A DNA stretch of 64,000 nucleotides from Metabacillus litoralis (GCF_020524045.1 NZ_JAIVKL010000008.1:186001-250000); one strand, 5' to 3'; positions 27,124-35,693 are shown, counted from the stretch's first letter. Numbers and translations: made by a program. The notes: generated by a model not told the origin, from the letters alone.

Positions 27124-27153
27124 ATTATATATCTCAAACTGAGATTAAACCAA
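27124..27153 (-). promoter_or_regulatory. Promoter with dyad operator, copy 1
   Basis: On the minus strand TTGGTT (27153-27148), an 18-base spacer and TATAAT (27129-27124). The spacer is almost filled by ATCTCA-AAC-TGAGAT (27131-27145), an inverted repeat with 6-bp arms. It lies about 85 bases before the ATG. Conservation with copies 2 and 3 runs at least 50 bases farther upstream (through the word GATGATTTTT on the plus strand). A dyad between -10 and -35 suits a repressor or a MerR-type activator. Confidence 0.75.
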
Positions 27154-27317
27154 TATCAATTATAGATGATTTTTTCAAGAACTGATATAGAAATGTTATT
27201 TATCAAGAAAGGATCTAATTTGCTTTCAGTAAAAATAGCCAAAGAGACGTTTTATCATTTTTTTAAGTAAAGATAAATGGTTAAGACAAGGTTAAAATAT
27301 GTATATGTAGTTAGTAG

Positions 27318-27809
27318 TTATGAATTTTCGGGTATTCGTGAATTATCAGATTTACGAACCGCGGCAATAAACATACGAGATAGAAGAAATGTTAATGTTA
27401 ATGTAAAAAAGCTAAAATAAATATTCCAACCTTTTTTAAATTTAATAAGTTTTGTATGTTGTTCTAATAAGTATTCAACTAAAGTCATCGGAATACTAAA
27501 ATAGAGCGTTTTAACTACAATCATCACTTTATTTGAAACCTTAGTTGCTTGATTATAATAAATACATGCTACTGGAAAAAGTAGATAATCAAAAATAAAG
27601 CTTATATCGAACCATTTAAACAAGCTTACAGGATAAACTAATCTATCTTTAGTGACGGCAATTTTATCAAGAATCGATGAAATGTATCCTTTAAACAGGA
27701 AAATTAATAGCCAATCTTTAGTTGGGGGTTTTCTAATTAAGTTTATAAATGTTAACACACCAAAAATAAGTAAAAATCGAAGGAAATTTTTTTCAAAAGT
27801 AAGCTTCAT
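27318..27809 (-). CDS. CBO0543-like membrane protein
   Basis: 163 residues, ATG after AGAGG. Four or five hydrophobic stretches. The segments FDISFIFDYLLFPVACIYYNQ (shortened here to FDYLLFPVACIYYNQ), PMTLVEYLLEQHTKLIKFKK and GWNIYFSFFTLTLTFLLSR match the Bacillus and Clostridium CBO0543 family of small membrane proteins. No role is known. It stands alone between the first 48-residue gene and a long gap. Confidence 0.7.
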   Translation of the reverse strand: MKLTFEKNFLRFLLIFGVLTFINLIRKPPTKDWLLIFLFKGYISSILDKIAVTKDRLVYPVSLFKWFDISFIFDYLLFPVACIYYNQATKVSNKVMIVVKTLYFSIPMTLVEYLLEQHTKLIKFKKGWNIYFSFFTLTLTFLLSRMFIAAVRKSDNSRIPENS

Positions 27810-28017
27810 AATTATACCTCTACTTTAACGTGCGAAGAATTGTATTTACTTTTATATTGCATTTAGGTTAGGTAATTTATACATTAAACATGATGATCTA
27901 AAAGAATAAAAATAGATGAAACCTAACATTTCTTGAAAACCTACATTCTAAAGTGTTACAAAAACAGCTTCTATCACATAATTTACGTATAAAGATGTAT
28001 GCTAAAAAATTGATTTA

Positions 28018-28205
28018 CTAAGGCTATTTTCGTAAACTTTGTTGCTTTAACAACTCCAAATTCACAGCACTATATAAAGCATAGTGGCATCTCTTCTTCA
28101 TAGGATAGTACCTATTTTACTATAACAACAATCTTCCCACTGAATCTTCCCACTGCATAATTAGGTCTTTTAGCAACAATCTTTCAGAAAAGAGCCTTTA
28201 CTAAA
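28018..28205. mobile_element. MITE-like element with terminal inverted repeats (copy A)
   Basis: About 188 bp without coding capacity. The left end reads ACTAAGGCTATTTTCGTAAA then CTTTGTTGCTTTA; the right end, reverse-complemented, reads GTAAAGGCTCTTTTCTGAAA then GATTGTTGCTAAAA, giving imperfect inverted termini of about 30 bp. Inside are a duplicated CTTCCCACTG word and ATAGTA/TACTAT. A shorter copy lies at 44178-44331 and a one-ended remnant at 52321-52362. No transposase is in the window, so it would need one elsewhere. Confidence 0.65.
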
Positions 28206-28490
28206 GAATGATACGGTAGACATTTGATTACTGTTGTTTCTAGGAAATGTTTAGGATTAAAGGTTAAGAGGAAATAATTCTCCTGAGAAAAATTGTTTCG
28301 AGAGTTATATCACATGAAAGTAGAAATAAAAAAAAAGCATGAAAATAGCGATGATCAAGAACATTTCACTAATTTTTAGTACTTTACGCTATTCTATTAT
28401 CCGTGCTAGAATAAAAAAACTGCATTAAAATTTATATTTAATTTTTTCTTTCATAACACTATTTTACGATAAATAGATAGGTGTGGTTAG

Positions 28491-29513
28491 ATGCAAAGAC
28501 GGAGAGTACTTGTCATAATAGCTAGTTTAATAATAATTTGCTTTAGCCTATACTTCATTCTTTACCATACAAATTCAACAAAACAGCTTAATGTTGAAAC
28601 AGAGATTATGAATGAAGCAATAGATTCTGCTGCTGAGAATATTGATGAAGTGATAACCGAGAAAGAAAGTGATTCTTTAGATAAAGAAGTTAATAAAGAG
28701 GAGCAGGCTGTTGATGTTTCTATTAATATTGTTGATGAAGAACTGCCAGCAGCTGAAGAGGTTGCAAGCAATGAAAAAAATACACTTACAGAAGGTATAA
28801 ATGAAAAGGTTAAGCAGGTAGTAGAAGGTGTTTTCAAATTATTCAAAAAAGACTTAAAGGTTGTGGCAATCGGGGATTCACTCACACAAGGTGTAGGAGA
28901 TGAAACAGAGAATGGCGGATATGTTGGTATTCTAAATCACACATTTGAAAATAATAACATTAATGTGAGTATTGAAAATTATGGGAAAAAAGGGAACCGT
29001 TCCGATGAATTGCTAAAACGTCTAGAAAAGAAAAAGATTAAAGCATCCATTCAACAAGCTGATATTGTTTTCGTCACAATAGGTGCAAACGACATTATGA
29101 CTATCGTCAAAAACAATATTACAAATCTTCATATAGAGCTATTTAATGAAGAAAGAGAAGAATACATCAAGAGATTAGAAGCTATAATCAAAAGAATAAC
29201 TGAAATCAACCCAAACACAAAGATTTATATAGTTGGTTTTTATAATCCATTTGATCGATATTTTCCAGAAGTTCAAGAATTACAAATGATTATTAATGAT
29301 TGGAATGAAGCTAGTAAAACTGTTACAGAAGAATTTGATCATGTAAGATATATTCCTATTTTGGATTTATTTAGTAATTCCGACATCGAATTATTATCAA
29401 AAGATCATTTCCATCCAAACACTAATGGATATAAACTTATGGCAAAGCGAATACTAGAAAACATGGAAGAAATAAGCGTTGAACAAAAGGGTAGTAAGCA
29501 AGAAAAAGAATAA
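28491..29513 (+). CDS. SGNH/GDSL hydrolase with N-terminal anchor
   Basis: 340 residues. TM anchor at about 6-24, then an acidic low-complexity linker (about 35-100), then the SGNH domain: GDSLTQGVGD with nucleophile Ser130, Gly in GNRSDELLKRL, TIGANDIM (oxyanion Asn), and DHFHPNTNGYKLMAKR with the Asp-x-x-His pair. All four blocks are present, so an active esterase or lipase on the outer face is likely, as for B. subtilis YpmR. Substrate unknown. A terminator follows. Confidence 0.88.
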   Translation: MQRRRVLVIIASLIIICFSLYFILYHTNSTKQLNVETEIMNEAIDSAAENIDEVITEKESDSLDKEVNKEEQAVDVSINIVDEELPAAEEVASNEKNTLTEGINEKVKQVVEGVFKLFKKDLKVVAIGDSLTQGVGDETENGGYVGILNHTFENNNINVSIENYGKKGNRSDELLKRLEKKKIKASIQQADIVFVTIGANDIMTIVKNNITNLHIELFNEEREEYIKRLEAIIKRITEINPNTKIYIVGFYNPFDRYFPEVQELQMIINDWNEASKTVTEEFDHVRYIPILDLFSNSDIELLSKDHFHPNTNGYKLMAKRILENMEEISVEQKGSKQEKE

Positions 29514-29580
29514 CGTTATGCTATTATCAGCATCTTATAGGTACTAACCAGATAAAATATCTCTAAAAAGTACCTAATCT

Positions 29581-29636
29581 AAAAAAGCTATGTATGTAGG
29601 TAAAGTGTTTCTACCTATTTACATAGCCTTTTTAAA
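29581..29636 (+). terminator. Terminator after the SGNH hydrolase
   Basis: AAAAAAGCTATGTA with TACATAGCCTTTTT flanks an inner GTAGGTAAA/TTTACCTAC-like helix; T run on the plus strand. Confidence 0.75.
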
Positions 29637-29686
29637 TGGGTTAGTTTGGCGGATTGTGTCGAAAAACTAATATGTTAACTATTTTG

Positions 29687-29770
29687 GCAAATAAAAAAAG
29701 CTTTTTAGCAAATAAATTACTCTTTTCAGCAAATAAAATGGCCAAAACAGCCAATAAAATTTTCTATTTC
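29687..29770. repeat. Intergenic 21-bp phased repeat array, 4 modules (array 2)
   Basis: GCAAATAAA (or GCCAATAAA) begins at 29687, 29708, 29729 and 29750, exactly 21 bases apart. The conserved word is ten to twelve bases; the other nine or ten differ from module to module. It lies about 50 bases past the SGNH terminator. A 62-codon frame crosses it and shows an ANK word every seven residues, which is the repeat read in one frame. Confidence 0.88.
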
Positions 29771-30129
29771 TCAACTATGTCTAATCATCATAAGCAACAT
29801 TTACATGAATTAATCGCTAATATAGACAAATTAGCGGTTTGATTCATTCTTTTAAGGATATTTGTTAGAACATTCTCTTGCTTGAAATAACTTTTTTAGT
29901 AGTATAAAATGAATAACGTATTTTAATATATTTCCGGCAACTACATTGTATATACAGAAACTAGCTTTTCTCTAAAAATTTAGGATTTGAGGTTCTATCC
30001 ATTTCACTTTTGAGAATACAAAATTCATAAACTTTAACTAGAGTGTTTTTTAAAAAGCTGTATTCAATATATATAGCAACTTAATTATGAGGTAGAACTT
30101 AGATTATTACTACGTGTTCTGCGAATATA
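29771..30129. other. Gap without recognised features
   Basis: AT-rich; apart from the tail of the repeat-crossing frame up to 29842, no gene, hairpin terminator or riboswitch is supported. Confidence 0.5.
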
Positions 30130-30153
30130 TTGAAGGAGAAATTTAGTAAAAGC

Positions 30154-30336
30154 ATGAAGAGATATATGCTGAATAATGACTTTAAAGGGATAAAAAAGGG
30201 AACAGAATTTTTTTTGATAGCAGAATCAGAATTTATAGGTGTGAAAGAATTTGTTTTACGTACGAAAGATTTGTTTATAAGAATATCAATTAATGAAAGA
30301 GAATTACTTAACAATTTTACTTTGCTTCAATTTTGA
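30154..30336 (+). CDS. Small hypothetical protein (60 residues)
   Basis: ATG 30154 gives MKRYMLNNDFKGIKKGTEF followed by alternating strands (FFLIAESEFIGVKEFVLRT, LFIRISINERELLNNF). It reads like a compact beta-rich domain. An AAGGAG motif lies 16 bases before this ATG, which is long; TTG 30130 is in frame but sits upstream of that motif. Low confidence. Confidence 0.4.
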   Translation: MKRYMLNNDFKGIKKGTEFFLIAESEFIGVKEFVLRTKDLFIRISINERELLNNFTLLQF

Positions 30337-30381
30337 AAGTTTTTGTTTTTGTATAGATAAGTCATTTCTTTCTGGTAAAAA

Positions 30382-30420
30382 TGAAAAAGCCTAATCCTTA
30401 TGAAGGGTTAGGCTTTTTCA
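30382..30420. terminator. Terminator between convergent genes (copy 2 of the 48-residue gene)
   Basis: Sixteen-bp stem TGAAAAAGCCTAATCC with GGGTTAGGCTTTTTCA (30382-30397 and 30405-30420; one G-U type position), 7-base loop. Works in both directions. Confidence 0.88.
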
Positions 30421-30465
30421 TTATATGTTTTTATAGATATAAGCTATTTATTTTAAATGAACTAC

Positions 30466-30612
30466 TTACATATAATCGTAAACAGAGTCTTCTAAATAGA
30501 GCCAGTGATAGTATTCAATTTGTGGATCTGTCATTTCAGACATTTCTTTTTCATTGAATTTTTGTTTTGCTAACAATTCCTTCACTTTTGAATCTCTGGC
30601 TTGTTTACTCAT
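30466..30612 (-). CDS. 48-residue protein, copy 2 of 3
   Basis: Protein identical to copy 1 at 26900-27046. The DNA differs at a few synonymous sites (for example GAC/GAT at residue 7, TAC/TAT at residue 39). AGGAGGATTT again precedes the ATG. It is bounded by a terminator and by the conserved promoter at 30688-30717. Its neighbours are unrelated to those of the other copies, so only the gene with its promoter was duplicated. Confidence 0.85.
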   Translation of the reverse strand: MSKQARDSKVKELLAKQKFNEKEMSEMTDPQIEYYHWLYLEDSVYDYM

Positions 30613-30687
30613 TTTAAATCCTCCTATTATATGTTAGTAACTATGATGCTACATTGATGTAAACGTTTTCTTTTATTTCTTATTCTT

Positions 30688-30717
30688 ATTATATATCTCA
30701 AAATGAGATTAAACCAA
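30688..30717 (-). promoter_or_regulatory. Promoter with dyad operator, copy 2
   Basis: Same arrangement as copy 1: TTGGTT, 18-base spacer, TATAAT, with ATCTCA-AAA-TGAGAT at 30695-30709. The three central bases differ from the other copies while both arms are unchanged. Confidence 0.75.
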
Positions 30718-30890
30718 TATCAATTATAGATGATTTTTAGCAAACTTATATTGAAATGTTATTTAAGGTAAAACAAAGAGGGAAGGGTGGATTCTGCATT
30801 TAGACTACAATAACCTGATTATCGTTTTTGTATAAATAATTATGAATTAACATTAGATTTGTTCTTAATATTTTAATTTGTGCAATAAAA

Positions 30891-30928
30891 AAACGGATCC
30901 TCTCCCATATATGGCAGAGGATCCGTTT
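30891..30928 (-). terminator. Terminator of the LmrA/LmrB-type operon
   Basis: A 13-bp perfect stem AAACGGATCCTCT with AGAGGATCCGTTT (30891-30903 and 30916-30928), 12-base loop, A run on the left giving a T run on the minus strand. Confidence 0.92.
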
Positions 30929-30958
30929 ACACACACAGATTTCAACTATTTTTTGTTA

Positions 30959-32419
30959 TTAAGAAGCTTGTTGTTCAACTTTGACTCTTTTAATAAATAA
31001 ACTAATGATAAAGCCAACGATAGAAACGACTATCGCAAAGATAAAGGCATCTTGAACTCCTGATGTAAAGGCTAACAGCTGATTGACTGGATTAGCTACA
31101 TCCGTGACACTTTGTAGATACTTATCAGTCCCAGAAGATAGTATAGAAATCGCTACTGCTGTTCCAATGGCACCCGCTACTTGCTGTAAAGTGTTCATAA
31201 TCGCCGTACCATCTGGATAAAGTTCAGGTGGCAATTGATTTAATCCATTTGTTTGAGCAGGCATCATAATCATCGATACACCGATCATGATGATGATGTG
31301 CATGGAAACAATAAAGGCAGAAGTTGTTTCTAGATCAATGGTTGAAAATCCAAATAATGCTGCTGTGACAAGCACAAGTCCAGGAATAACTAACCATTTT
31401 GGTCCGAATTTATCGAATAATCCTCCCATAACAGGAGAGAGTAGACCATTTATAATTCCACCAGGAAGGAGGAGAAGTCCTGCAGCAAATGTACTTAGTG
31501 CTAAAGATGATTGTAAGTATAATGGTAGCAAAATCATTGAAGATAAGATGATCATCATACTTACTAAAATTAACAATAACCCAACAACAAACATTGGATA
31601 TTTAAAGGCACGAAGATTTAACATAGGTTGTTTCATTTTTGTTTGACGGATGCAAAAAACAACCAAAGATAGAAAACCGATAGCTATAGAAAAGATCACA
31701 ATTGGTTTTCCCCAACCTCCACCTTCACCAGCACTACTAAATCCATACACAACTCCACCAAAACCAATAGTTGATAGTATGATCGAATAAATATCAATTT
31801 TAGGTTTTGTTGGTGTTGATACATTTTGCATAAAAAATGATCCGAAAATTAATGCAACAATTAAAAATGGTAGTGAAATCCAAAAGATCCAATGCCATGT
31901 AAGTGACTCAAGAATAAGTCCTGATAATGTTGGTCCAACTGCAGGAGCAAACATGATCACAAGACCCAATAACCCCATAATTTTTCCACGCTTATAAGGA
32001 GGAATAATTAATAAAATGGTATTAAACATTAATGGGAGCATAAGAGCTGTTCCCATGGCTTGAACAACACGTGCTACCATTAAAAACCCGAATGTTGGTG
32101 CAAGGGCAGCTATAAGTGTACCAATAATCGATAACACAATTGATACGATAAATAATTGTCTTGTAGTAAACCACTGTAAAATAAGTCCAGAAACAGGTAC
32201 GAGAATTCCTAAAGTCAAAAGGTAACCTGTAGTTAACCATTGTGCAGTTGTTTCATGTATTCCAAAATCAGTGATTAAATTGCCTAATGCCATATTTAAA
32301 GCTGTTTCACTGAACAAACCAATAAATCCGGCAATTAGGAAAGAAACGAGAATTGGAACAACTTTAAATTCACTCGTTTCCCTTTCAATTGAGTTGGTGC
32401 TTTGACTATCTAAATTCAT
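30959..32419 (-). CDS. lmrB: DHA2 family multidrug efflux transporter, LmrB-like
   Basis: 486 residues from ATG 32419, eight bases after GGAGG; that ribosome binding site is made of the last codons of the regulator gene, which ends one base earlier. Fourteen membrane helices. Motifs of the DHA2 drug/H+ antiporters: TTGYLLTLGILVPVSGLI, motif C in helix five (MFAPAVGPTLSGLI), and MMPAQTNGLNQLP in the second half. In B. subtilis the LmrA-LmrB pair gives lincomycin and puromycin resistance; the same gene order and regulator type are seen here. The actual substrates are not known. Confidence 0.85.
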   Translation of the reverse strand: MNLDSQSTNSIERETSEFKVVPILVSFLIAGFIGLFSETALNMALGNLITDFGIHETTAQWLTTGYLLTLGILVPVSGLILQWFTTRQLFIVSIVLSIIGTLIAALAPTFGFLMVARVVQAMGTALMLPLMFNTILLIIPPYKRGKIMGLLGLVIMFAPAVGPTLSGLILESLTWHWIFWISLPFLIVALIFGSFFMQNVSTPTKPKIDIYSIILSTIGFGGVVYGFSSAGEGGGWGKPIVIFSIAIGFLSLVVFCIRQTKMKQPMLNLRAFKYPMFVVGLLLILVSMMIILSSMILLPLYLQSSLALSTFAAGLLLLPGGIINGLLSPVMGGLFDKFGPKWLVIPGLVLVTAALFGFSTIDLETTSAFIVSMHIIIMIGVSMIMMPAQTNGLNQLPPELYPDGTAIMNTLQQVAGAIGTAVAISILSSGTDKYLQSVTDVANPVNQLLAFTSGVQDAFIFAIVVSIVGFIISLFIKRVKVEQQAS

Positions 32420-32420
32420 T

Positions 32421-33008
32421 CTATTTTCCTCCATTATTCTTGTTCTCAAGCAAAGTAGGTATTATATTAGCAATAACTCGCAATGTATCACCACTTTTAC
32501 GAGTTAAAGAAATTGTTGTTGCCCCCTCTAATAAAGCATTGATTGTAACAGCTAATTCTTGTGCGAAATTTTTCTCATAGCCATGCTCTTTTAATATATC
32601 AGCATAAAGTTTTTGACCTTCTGTAAAGGCTGTTTCGCATGAAAGACGTAGAGTTTCATGTGATGATGCAGTCTCTGATGCCAATAATCCTATTTTTAAC
32701 CACTCTGTCACATCTTCCGTGTCGTAAAAATCGGCAATATTGTTTATATGCTGTTGAAAGGCTGATGTCACATCATTTGCTGATAATAAATCAATTTTCG
32801 TTTGTTCGAGGATCTTTTCTTTTACGAGCTGAATTGCTTCGATAGCAATCTCTTCTTTTCCATTTGGAAAGTGATAATACAAAGATCCTTTTGGTGTTCC
32901 ACTCTCCTCAATGATTTGATTGATTCCTGTGCCGTTATACCCTTGACGTTGAAATAAACGGCTTGCAGTTTCTAATATCATATCTCGTGTATTATTTTTG
33001 CTTTTCAC
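32421..33008 (-). CDS. lmrA: TetR/AcrR family repressor, LmrA/YxaF-like
   Basis: 195 residues from GTG 33008. N-terminal helix-turn-helix (MILETASRLFQRQGYNGTG, then GTPKGSLYYHFPNGKEEIA), the block typical of the LmrA/YxaF branch of TetR proteins. The C-terminal ligand domain has ALLEGATTISLTRKSGD. First gene of the operon with the efflux pump; a dyad at 33035-33048 overlaps the promoter, so it should repress its own transcription until a drug binds. Confidence 0.85.
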   Translation of the reverse strand: MKSKNNTRDMILETASRLFQRQGYNGTGINQIIEESGTPKGSLYYHFPNGKEEIAIEAIQLVKEKILEQTKIDLLSANDVTSAFQQHINNIADFYDTEDVTEWLKIGLLASETASSHETLRLSCETAFTEGQKLYADILKEHGYEKNFAQELAVTINALLEGATTISLTRKSGDTLRVIANIIPTLLENKNNGGK

Positions 33009-33034
33009 CTAAAACTCACCTTTTCAATGGATTA

Positions 33035-33048
33035 TAGAGATCGGTCTA
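33035..33048. promoter_or_regulatory. Likely operator of the LmrA-like repressor
   Basis: TAGA-GATCGG-TCTA, a dyad 27 bases before the regulator start. On the minus strand it lies just upstream of a TATAAT at about 33037-33032 and within the spacer to a TTATAT -35, so binding would block polymerase. It resembles the TAGACC-type boxes of LmrA/YxaF. Confidence 0.65.
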
Positions 33049-33421
33049 CATAAATATAATCAATGATTTAGGTAAAGTCAATTAAAATGGCGCTAAATGA
33101 ATGAAAGACTTTTTACGTTCACTTTCTGAATATAAAGATAAGTATTTAATAAACTTCTGATTAAATGTTCGGGGAAGTTGTTCGGTTTAATAAGGATTTC
33201 TTAATTGTGAGGACAATGCGTATAGACGCAAAACACTATGATAATAAATGTAAATTAATTTCTCTGTTTATTTAAAAAACGAAAATCAATTCGTGTATAT
33301 GAATTTATCTAAATGAAAGAGGATTGTCTTAGCATAGTAGTTTTTGAAAACTATTTATGAAGAATTAGTTGTTTATTTATAAGAGAAGTTTTCCTTCTTC
33401 ATAAAAATTGGATTGTTAAAA
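33049..33421. other. Gap without recognised features
   Basis: AT-rich sequence between two minus-strand genes; no open frame with a ribosome binding site, terminator or repeat is supported. Confidence 0.5.
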
Positions 33422-33727
33422 TCATTTATTTTTTCTATATTCAACATCATGTAATATCCCTATAATAATTAGATAAAGTAAATAAATTCCTAAATATGCT
33501 CCAGTGCATAAGAAATAAGGATTTAAAAATACCCCATGAATATTGGTCATAAAGACTTTATCATCTTTAATAATGTTATGTATGGCAATGGAAGCAATAT
33601 TACCAAAAATTAGAACTGATAGAAATGCGAGTATGTGAAAATAAATCTGGAACTTATATGATATTTTATAAAGTACAACCATTAAAATAGGAGTAGCAAT
33701 ACTACCCAAAATAAAAACGATATTCAT
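33422..33727 (-). CDS. Small membrane protein, hypothetical
   Basis: 101 residues from ATG 33727, six bases past GAGGTG (the preceding ATG is too close). Three hydrophobic segments: IVFILGSIATPILMVVLY, IYFHILAFLSVLIFGNIASI and LCTGAYLGIYLLYLIIIGIL. A loop HNIIKDDKVFMTNIHGVF lies outside or between. No family recognised. Confidence 0.6.
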   Translation of the reverse strand: MNIVFILGSIATPILMVVLYKISYKFQIYFHILAFLSVLIFGNIASIAIHNIIKDDKVFMTNIHGVFLNPYFLCTGAYLGIYLLYLIIIGILHDVEYRKNK

Positions 33728-34054
33728 CATGATCACCTCACATATCATTTTGATCAAAAAAAAAATGAATTAAACAGAATAAATAAAAAGTAGCTTAAAA
33801 ATCAAGAAGATTGAATCCTAAACATACATAGGAAGATTTGAAGAAATGAACCTAGTTTCTGATGGAACTAAATTGGGTGATTATGGTAAAATATAAAAGT
33901 CGAGGAAAGGATATCTTTAAAGTTTTTTTAAAATTATCCTTGGTTGATTCGTCACTTGACAAATCAGTGAAAGAGAAGTGAAAAGTTTCCCATTAAAGTT
34001 TGAGTAAATCGTATTATATAAGAAATAGATTTAACTTAGATACAGGAGGCATTT
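33728..34054. other. Gap between divergent genes
   Basis: Promoters for both flanking genes must lie here; I see no dyad or riboswitch. A TACAGGAGG motif precedes the plus-strand gene. Confidence 0.45.
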
Positions 34055-34528
34055 ATGATCCGTTTTATCATTCAATTTGGCATTTTTTCTATTTTATTTT
34101 TATTTTCAACAGCTGCTTCTTGGTATGAAGGCAGTGCAATTCTGAATAATCCATGGGAGTGGAAGTACTCTACACCTTTTACAACGTTTTTTTATGGAGG
34201 AGTAAACAATCAGAGTGACATTTCACAATTAGATTATTTTATCTATGCTTTTAAATTTCTACCTACTTATCCTGTTATCATGGTTTTAAGCAGTATGTAT
34301 TTGCTCATTCTTATTGGCAACTATACTTTAAAGAAGCGAAAATGGTTTATTTATTATCTTTTCTTTTTAAGTGGAGGATGTTTTCTCGTTAGTTACTTAA
34401 CAATTAATTCTATAACAGTTGGTGGTCGGATCCTGTTTTTCTTATTTATAATTTGTGGTATATGTTTAACAACGATATCAACTATTAATTTTCAATTGGA
34501 AACGAAATTAAGGAAAGTGATAAGTTAA
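34055..34528 (+). CDS. YjdJ-like membrane protein (DUF4306 type)
   Basis: 157 residues, ATG after ACAGGAGGC. Four membrane helices. The loop after helix one, SWYEGSAILNNPWEWKYSTP, is the mark of the Bacillus YjdJ/DUF4306 group. The later part (FIYYLFFLSGGCFLVSY) is ordinary membrane sequence. Function unknown. I rate the family match as likely, not certain. Confidence 0.65.
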   Translation: MIRFIIQFGIFSILFLFSTAASWYEGSAILNNPWEWKYSTPFTTFFYGGVNNQSDISQLDYFIYAFKFLPTYPVIMVLSSMYLLILIGNYTLKKRKWFIYYLFFLSGGCFLVSYLTINSITVGGRILFFLFIICGICLTTISTINFQLETKLRKVIS

Positions 34529-34559
34529 ATCGATCTGAAGTTCCTTAGTTTTTCATAAT

Positions 34560-34598
34560 AAAAGCCTAAACCCAGTTTAATAGAGGGTTTAGGCTTTT
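34560..34598. terminator. Terminator shared with the third 48-residue gene
   Basis: A 14-bp perfect stem AAAAGCCTAAACCC with GGGTTTAGGCTTTT (34560-34573 and 34585-34598), 11-base loop; usable in both directions. Confidence 0.9.
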
Positions 34599-34636
34599 CA
34601 ATGTTAAAATGACATTATATTTATTGAGGTATTTAA

Positions 34637-34783
34637 TTACATATAATCATAAACAGAATCTTCAAAATAAAGCCAGTGATAATATTCAATCTGTGGATCA
34701 GTCATTTCAGACATTTCTTTTTCATTGAATTTTTGTTTTGCTAATAGTTCCTTCACTTTTGAATCTCTGGCTACTTTACTCAT
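34637..34783 (-). CDS. 48-residue protein, copy 3 of 3
   Basis: Differs from copies 1 and 2 at residue 4 (Val for Gln) and residue 40 (Phe for Leu), with more synonymous changes, so it is the most diverged copy. All features remain: basic front (RDSKVKELLAKQKF), EMSEMTDPQIEYYHW core, acidic tail EDSVYDYM, AGGAGGATTT site and dyad promoter. Confidence 0.85.
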   Translation of the reverse strand: MSKVARDSKVKELLAKQKFNEKEMSEMTDPQIEYYHWLYFEDSVYDYM

Positions 34784-34860
34784 TTTAAATCCTCCTAATG
34801 TATGGGAAGTAACAAAGCTGTTACATTTCGTGTAAACGATTTCTTTGATTTCTTATTTTT

Positions 34861-34890
34861 ATTATATATCTCAATTTGAGATTAAACCAA
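34861..34890 (-). promoter_or_regulatory. Promoter with dyad operator, copy 3
   Basis: TTGGTT, 18 bases, TATAAT; dyad ATCTCA-ATT-TGAGAT at 34868-34882. The arms are again intact although the centre and the flanks have changed, which argues that the arms are bound by a protein. Confidence 0.75.
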
Positions 34891-35018
34891 TATCAATATC
34901 AGATGATTTTTCGGAAAATGATATGGAAATGTTATTTATTGAATTTACATAGGAGAATTTACTAATTTAAGCAAGTGGGGATAGTGTTTAGTAAGTGTTA
35001 ATTGGAATAGAGGTACTG

Positions 35019-35582
35019 TTACTGTACCCCTATTAATCCATTCTTGATCATGCTGTTTATCAACTCCGCCATTTCTTTTGGAGATTTGTCCATTCCATTG
35101 TTTAACCAGCTTTTTGTCACATAGATACTTCCACTGATGACAAAGATACTCAAGTATTCAGATAGTTCTTCATCAATGTGATTATTTGCTTGCCAGTTAT
35201 TCATAAAGAAATGTTGGGCGACGACCATCACCTTCTTTTGAAAGGTAGTGTCAACTTTTTCACTAAGAAGTGTTTTACAGATTTCAGCTTTGGAAGCAAA
35301 ATATTCTAATAATCTTTCAATCATCTGTATATCATCATCTTCGTAAGTGTATTGACTCAAATATCCTTTCATATCTTCAATAAGTTCTTCTTCAATTTTG
35401 TCGAGAAGGTCAAATTGATCATGATAATGTGTATAAAATGTCGAGCGATTAATGTCAGCTTTACCACAAATCTCTTTAACTGTAATGGAAGAAATCTGCT
35501 TTTCCTTTAATAAATGGATAAGACTATCCTTTAAAACCATTCGGGTATATTTTTTTCTTCGATCTAATTTAGAAGTACTCAT
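35019..35582 (-). CDS. TetR/AcrR family regulator
   Basis: 187 residues, ATG after AAAGGAGAT. N-terminal helix-turn-helix: TVKEICGKADINRSTFYTHY. C-terminal domain of the TetR_C_33-like type (SGSIYVTKSWLNNGMDKSP, MAELINSMIKNG), common among regulators next to MMPL and YhgE-like genes. Divergent from those two genes; the dyad at 35663-35678 overlaps their -35 element, so it should repress them. Confidence 0.88.
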   Translation of the reverse strand: MSTSKLDRRKKYTRMVLKDSLIHLLKEKQISSITVKEICGKADINRSTFYTHYHDQFDLLDKIEEELIEDMKGYLSQYTYEDDDIQMIERLLEYFASKAEICKTLLSEKVDTTFQKKVMVVAQHFFMNNWQANNHIDEELSEYLSIFVISGSIYVTKSWLNNGMDKSPKEMAELINSMIKNGLIGVQ

Positions 35583-35662
35583 ATAAATCTCCTTTAAATT
35601 TATGAGTTATCCGACATAATTAATAAATATGTTGGAAAAGTCACAAATGAAGAATAACTGTT

Positions 35663-35693
35663 TGTTGAATAGACAACACCGTGTCCATATAAT
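35663..35693 (+). promoter_or_regulatory. MMPL promoter with TetR-type dyad
   Basis: TTGAAT (35665-35670), 17-base spacer, TATAAT (35688-35693). A perfect inverted repeat TGTTG-AATAGA-CAACA (35663-35678) covers the -35 hexamer, as expected for a repressor site. Confidence 0.7.

Noticed and set aside
27131-27145. The dyad as an MhqR-type box
   Set aside because: ATCTC and GAGAT arms are similar to the MhqR consensus as I recall it, but the distance between them here is five bases, not six, and no such regulator lies nearby.
29654-29842. 62-codon frame with ANK every seven residues
   Set aside because: The pattern is the 21-bp array read in one frame; there is no ribosome binding site, and the same period occurs in arrays that do not stay open.
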